Of a DNA stretch of 64,000 nt, positions 61,261-64,000 are shown one piece after another. Numbering within the stretch: position 1 is the stretch's first letter; each line of letters starts with the position of its first letter. A program made the translations under genes and the position numbers. Source of the DNA: Mucilaginibacter rubeus (GTDB taxonomy: Bacteria; Bacteroidota; Bacteroidia; Sphingobacteriales; Sphingobacteriaceae); NCBI RefSeq assembly GCF_014643835.1, contig NZ_BMKD01000007.1, positions 248,001 to 312,000 on the forward strand. Direction: 5' to 3'. The notes below the pieces were generated by a model that saw nothing but the letters and a program-made list of their open reading frames with translations, ran no database searches and had not been told where the DNA came from.

Positions 61261-62907
61261 ATGAAAATCAAATACCGATACCTGATGCTTATTGGTGGCC
61301 TTGCTATTTTTGCAGGCTGCCAAAATAATAAAAGCGTGCCCGCCGAAAAGGCCATAACTGCGGCCGAAATAAAAAAATACATCTCGGCTTTAGCCAATGA
61401 TTCCATGATGGGCCGCAAACCTTTCACCGCCGGCGAAGACAAGGCGATCAAATACATTTCGGAGCAGTTTAAACTGGCCGGGCTCGAACCGGGTAACAAT
61501 GGCAGCTATTTCCAGGATGTGCCCATGGTGCAGATCACCAGTACGCCATCTCCTGTCATGGAAATAACCGGCGGTAAAACGCCGCTCAGTCTGCATGCTA
61601 CTACAGATTTCGTAACCTTCAGCCGCCGCGAGGTTGATTCGGTAACGCTTAAAAACTCCCCGCTGGTTTTTGCCGGGTATGGTGTTGTTGCTCCCGAATA
61701 TCACAGGAATGATTATGCCGGACTTGATGTTAAAGGTAAAACTGTTGTGGTGCTGGTGAACGACCCGGGCTTTAAAAACGGCGATCCTACATTTTTCAAA
61801 GGCGATACCATGACCTACTACGGCCGGTGGACTTACAAGTATGAGGAAGCCGCGCGTCAGGGCGCTGCAGGGGTGCTTATCATCCACCAAAAAGAGCCTG
61901 CAAGCTATGGCTGGGAAGTGGTATCCAACAGTAACACAGGTGCCAAACTTTACCTGCAGCAAAAGGACAAGCACATGAACCGCTGCAAGGTTGAAGGCTG
62001 GATCACCGAAGATATGGGTAAAAAGCTTTTAGCTGAAGTGGGCATAACCGGCGATTTCCGCGCCCTGGCCCGTAAAAAAGATTTTAAAGCCATTCCGCTT
62101 AAGCAATCAGTTACTTTAACCATCAACAACCAGTTAAAGTATTCCACATCGCACAATGTGATCGGCACACTTAAAGGCAGTTCACAGCCGGGCGAATATG
62201 TATTATACACCGCCCATTGGGACCACCTGGGCATAGGCAAGCCTAACGCCAAAGGTGATAGCATTTACAATGGCGCTGTTGATAATGCCGATGGTGTGGC
62301 TGCTATTATCAGTGTGGCTAAAGCATTTAACAAGGCCAAAGAAAAGCCCAAACGCTCTATTGTATTTTTAGCTGTTACAGCCGAAGAGCAGGGTTTACTG
62401 GGTTCGGAATATTATGCCACCCATCCCATTTACCCGGTTAACAAAACAGTTGCCGATCTCAACATGGATGCCCTGGGCGATTACGGCGAAACCAAAGACA
62501 TTGCTGTAACCGGGAAAGGTCAAAACGATTTGGAAGATTATGTTGACGAAATAGTAAAAGCACAAGGGCTTAGCACTGTTGGCGACAGGCACCCCGGCTC
62601 TGGCAGCTACTACCGGTCGGACCATTTTAACTTTGCCAAGGTTGGTGTACCGGCCCTTGACATTAACAATGGCAGCATCAGCGCAGTACACGACGGCAGC
62701 TACGGCGAAGCTAAACAAAAAGATTATGGCGACAACCGCTATCACCAACAGGCCGATAATTACACCGATACTATGGATGCCACAGGCATGGCACAGATAG
62801 CTAATATCCTTTATGAAGTTGGCACTAAGCTGGGTAACGAAACAACCTTCCCCGGCTGGAAAAATGGCTCGGAGTTTAAGGCGATAAGGGAAAAATCGAT
62901 GAAGTAA
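61261..62907 (+). CDS. M28-family zinc metallopeptidase lipoprotein
   Basis: A 548-residue exported aminopeptidase-like enzyme. Lipobox signal (LIGGLAIFAGC). A PA-like insert (about 130-230) precedes the M28 core: TAHWDHLG (His, Asp), GAVDNADGVAAI (bridging Asp), VTAEEQGLLGS (Glu pair) and SDHFNFAKVGVPAL (His), all two-zinc ligands. Likely periplasmic-facing outer-membrane lipoprotein. Terminator at 62984. Confidence 0.94.
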   Translation: MKIKYRYLMLIGGLAIFAGCQNNKSVPAEKAITAAEIKKYISALANDSMMGRKPFTAGEDKAIKYISEQFKLAGLEPGNNGSYFQDVPMVQITSTPSPVMEITGGKTPLSLHATTDFVTFSRREVDSVTLKNSPLVFAGYGVVAPEYHRNDYAGLDVKGKTVVVLVNDPGFKNGDPTFFKGDTMTYYGRWTYKYEEAARQGAAGVLIIHQKEPASYGWEVVSNSNTGAKLYLQQKDKHMNRCKVEGWITEDMGKKLLAEVGITGDFRALARKKDFKAIPLKQSVTLTINNQLKYSTSHNVIGTLKGSSQPGEYVLYTAHWDHLGIGKPNAKGDSIYNGAVDNADGVAAIISVAKAFNKAKEKPKRSIVFLAVTAEEQGLLGSEYYATHPIYPVNKTVADLNMDALGDYGETKDIAVTGKGQNDLEDYVDEIVKAQGLSTVGDRHPGSGSYYRSDHFNFAKVGVPALDINNGSISAVHDGSYGEAKQKDYGDNRYHQQADNYTDTMDATGMAQIANILYEVGTKLGNETTFPGWKNGSEFKAIREKSMK

Positions 62908-62917
62908 AGTCTCTTAG

Positions 62918-62977
62918 GGGAGACTTGAAAATGGCCTTCTTAAGCCCCCTCCCTTGGAGAGGGTTTGGGTGAGGTTA
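62918..62977. repeat. CCCTTGGAGAGGGTTTGGG repeat
   Basis: Contains AGGGGAGACTT and CCCTCCCTTGGAGAGGG followed by TTTGGGTGAGGTT; its complement matches the left arm of 7041-7130. Confidence 0.7.
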
Positions 62978-62983
62978 ACAAAA

Positions 62984-63018
62984 AAATCCACCCCGTAACA
63001 GAAGGTGGATTTTTTTTT
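62984..63018. terminator. bidirectional terminator
   Basis: AAATCCACC and GGTGGATTT around CCGTAACAGAA, with A- and T-tracts on the outsides; serves both the M28 gene and the TM2 gene. Confidence 0.85.
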
Positions 63019-63050
63019 GATATATAGTGAAACTATACCCTTAAAGGGAT

Positions 63051-63413
63051 TTAGTTGCTCATTTTAGCTATGTTGAAGCTTTCGTAAGCCATTTGCCTGT
63101 TGTAATCGTTGGCGATGGTTTTGTAGTTGATCAGGTCGACAATGGTACCGATGAAACAAAAACCGGCTGTGAAAAAGTACAGGATCCCCATCCCAATCTG
63201 ATCAGTCATGAAACGCTGTACACCTGATACACCAAGGAAACCTGCAAGCGTTGCGAACATAATATCCTGTGGGTTGCGTCTTTTGCTGGCATAAAATGAC
63301 ATAAAAGTGCGAGCCTGGTTTTCTGTTAATGAGGCAGTAGCCTGTTGCAGAAATGTATATTCTTCGGGAGTGATACCGTCGAAAGACATATATGGATTTT
63401 GATAAGCGTTCAT
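63051..63413 (-). CDS. TM2-domain membrane protein
   Basis: A 120-residue protein. The hydrophilic N-terminus (MNAYQNPYMSFDGITPEEY) precedes a TM2 domain: GFLGVSGVQRFMTDQIGMGI then LYFFTAGFCFIGTIVDLI, two helices joined by a short charged loop. TM2 proteins are small membrane proteins of unknown biochemical role. Monocistronic with its own terminator. Confidence 0.92.
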   Translation of the reverse strand: MNAYQNPYMSFDGITPEEYTFLQQATASLTENQARTFMSFYASKRRNPQDIMFATLAGFLGVSGVQRFMTDQIGMGILYFFTAGFCFIGTIVDLINYKTIANDYNRQMAYESFNIAKMSN

Positions 63414-63817
63414 TTCAGTAAGTTTTAAAGTTTGCGATTGTTTTATGATATAAAGGTACAGTGGTGCTCATAAAACGCCTAAGGGAGATAGGTTAGCGGA
63501 GATAAGTAATCGGTGAAATGACAGGTTTTAACGGTGAAAAGTAGCGTGGAAATTTTACCGAGGATAAGAGTAGCAATAAAATGTCATTGCTGTAAGAAAC
63601 GACCTGAGAAATCCCGGAAAAAAACCGTGATGGCGTATAAAGTATATTTTGGTGATAGTGCGCTGGGGCCGCGTTAGTGATAGGAGCGGATACCGGCCGG
63701 TGGCTAATGCCTGCGCAGTATGAGCGGATAGCACGGGCCGCAGGCAACGCCCCAATTTATAATATCGATCAAAAACACACCTGATAATCAAAAACTTACA
63801 ATCACATCATTATACAG

Positions 63818-63912
63818 AACGAAGCAATCGCACGGAAGCATAACCAACCTGTATAACATGCAATTGCCACGCCGCGCCCTGCTCATACCCCTCCTGCTCC
63901 TCGCAATGACAT
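63818..63912 (-). repeat. TGTCATTGCGAGG repeat, degenerate copy
   Basis: The complement starts TGTCATTGCGAGGAGCAGG and includes CATGTTATACAGG and TTCCGTGCGATTGC, as in 46021-46104. The gap 63414-63924 holds no credible gene besides this. Confidence 0.75.
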
Positions 63913-63924
63913 GATTTATAAAAT

Positions 63925-64000
63925 TTAGGTAAGGCTCTTAAACTGATTCCTCTCCGGCAGCCTTGCTTTGGTAAGCACATAAATCCGGTTAAAGATCACG
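63925..64000 (-). CDS. possible C-terminal end of a gene running off the right edge
   Basis: A - strand frame open to the edge encodes VIFNRIYVLTKARLPERNQF and ends in TAA at 63925-63927. The segment reads as plausible coding sequence, with charged and aromatic residues, and lies right after the repeat, but 24 residues are too few for identification. Confidence 0.4.
   Translation of the reverse strand, partial: VIFNRIYVLTKARLPERNQFKSLT

Noticed and set aside
63493-63791. Two overlapping - strand open frames near the right edge
   Set aside because: No family likeness, overlapping each other in different frames, in a gap containing a degenerate repeat.
1-64000. tRNA, rRNA, riboswitch or transposase genes
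   Set aside because: Looked for by eye throughout; none recognised, although a short tRNA could be missed without a covariance search.

Overview
The window looks like a piece of a Bacteroidota chromosome, most likely of the Sphingobacteriaceae (Mucilaginibacter/Pedobacter type). That placement is inferred from the gene families, not from a marker gene: an aryl-polyene/flexirubin-type pigment cluster, an ECF sigma–FecR–STN surface-signalling set, SIMPL, M61 and M28 peptidases, frequent TTG starts, and dense palindromic intergenic repeats. No rRNA, tRNA, CRISPR array or transposase gene was recognised.

Positions 1-12178 hold one almost unbroken + strand operon for a type II fatty-acid/polyketide-like system that should make a polyene pigment lipid. 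It has three ketosynthases with intact Cys-His-His triads, two ketosynthase-like proteins that have lost the triad, two acyl carrier proteins, two FabZ-like hot-dog proteins that each keep a different half of the catalytic pair, a thioesterase, an LpxL-like acyltransferase, a flavin-dependent halogenase-like enzyme, a polysaccharide deacetylase, a LolA-like carrier and a small lipoprotein. The operon enters from the left edge. The ketoreductase, activating enzyme and exporter expected for such clusters are not in view. The only sizeable gaps in the operon are filled by interspersed repeats, and repeats also supply coding sequence at the end of one gene and the beginning of another.

Positions 12180-26080 hold a DUF308-like membrane protein, a Crp/Fnr regulator, a candidate small frameshifted peptide gene with its own terminator, an outer-membrane beta-barrel protein, a pentapeptide MXKDX repeat protein, a MazG-like enzyme, a DUF4349 lipoprotein, a degenerate receiver-like protein, DapF, an HtrA protease, and the sigma/FecR/STN surface-repeat locus with a neighbouring secreted protein.

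Positions 26590-30502 hold a small hypothetical gene and an AT-rich two-gene operon: a NUDIX hydrolase followed directly by a PLD-helicase-DUF3427 protein, a possible defence or nucleic-acid quality-control module. Positions 30503-35090 are repeat-rich and contain a quinone-oxidoreductase-like gene flanked by two copies of a ~160 bp repeat, a YpfJ-type zinc protease and a SIMPL protein. Positions 35099-43700 carry Ku, a YciF-like ferritin-fold protein, secreted hypotheticals, an aspartyl protease, an lmo0937-type mini membrane protein, an Amidase_2 lipoprotein, an AT-rich ParB-like/HAD-like pair, an AraC regulator and a nitrilase-family amidase.

Positions 43865-64000 are mostly conserved functions: SerRS, RsmI, Lnt, a TetR/SDR pair, a response regulator overlapping a GlcNAc-kinase-like gene, a MarR-controlled RND efflux operon, an M61 peptidase, a YoeB-type toxin-antitoxin pair, an APC permease, an M28 peptidase and a TM2 protein. 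The start of a further gene may lie beyond the right edge. Several repeat families recur through the whole window and are listed individually.
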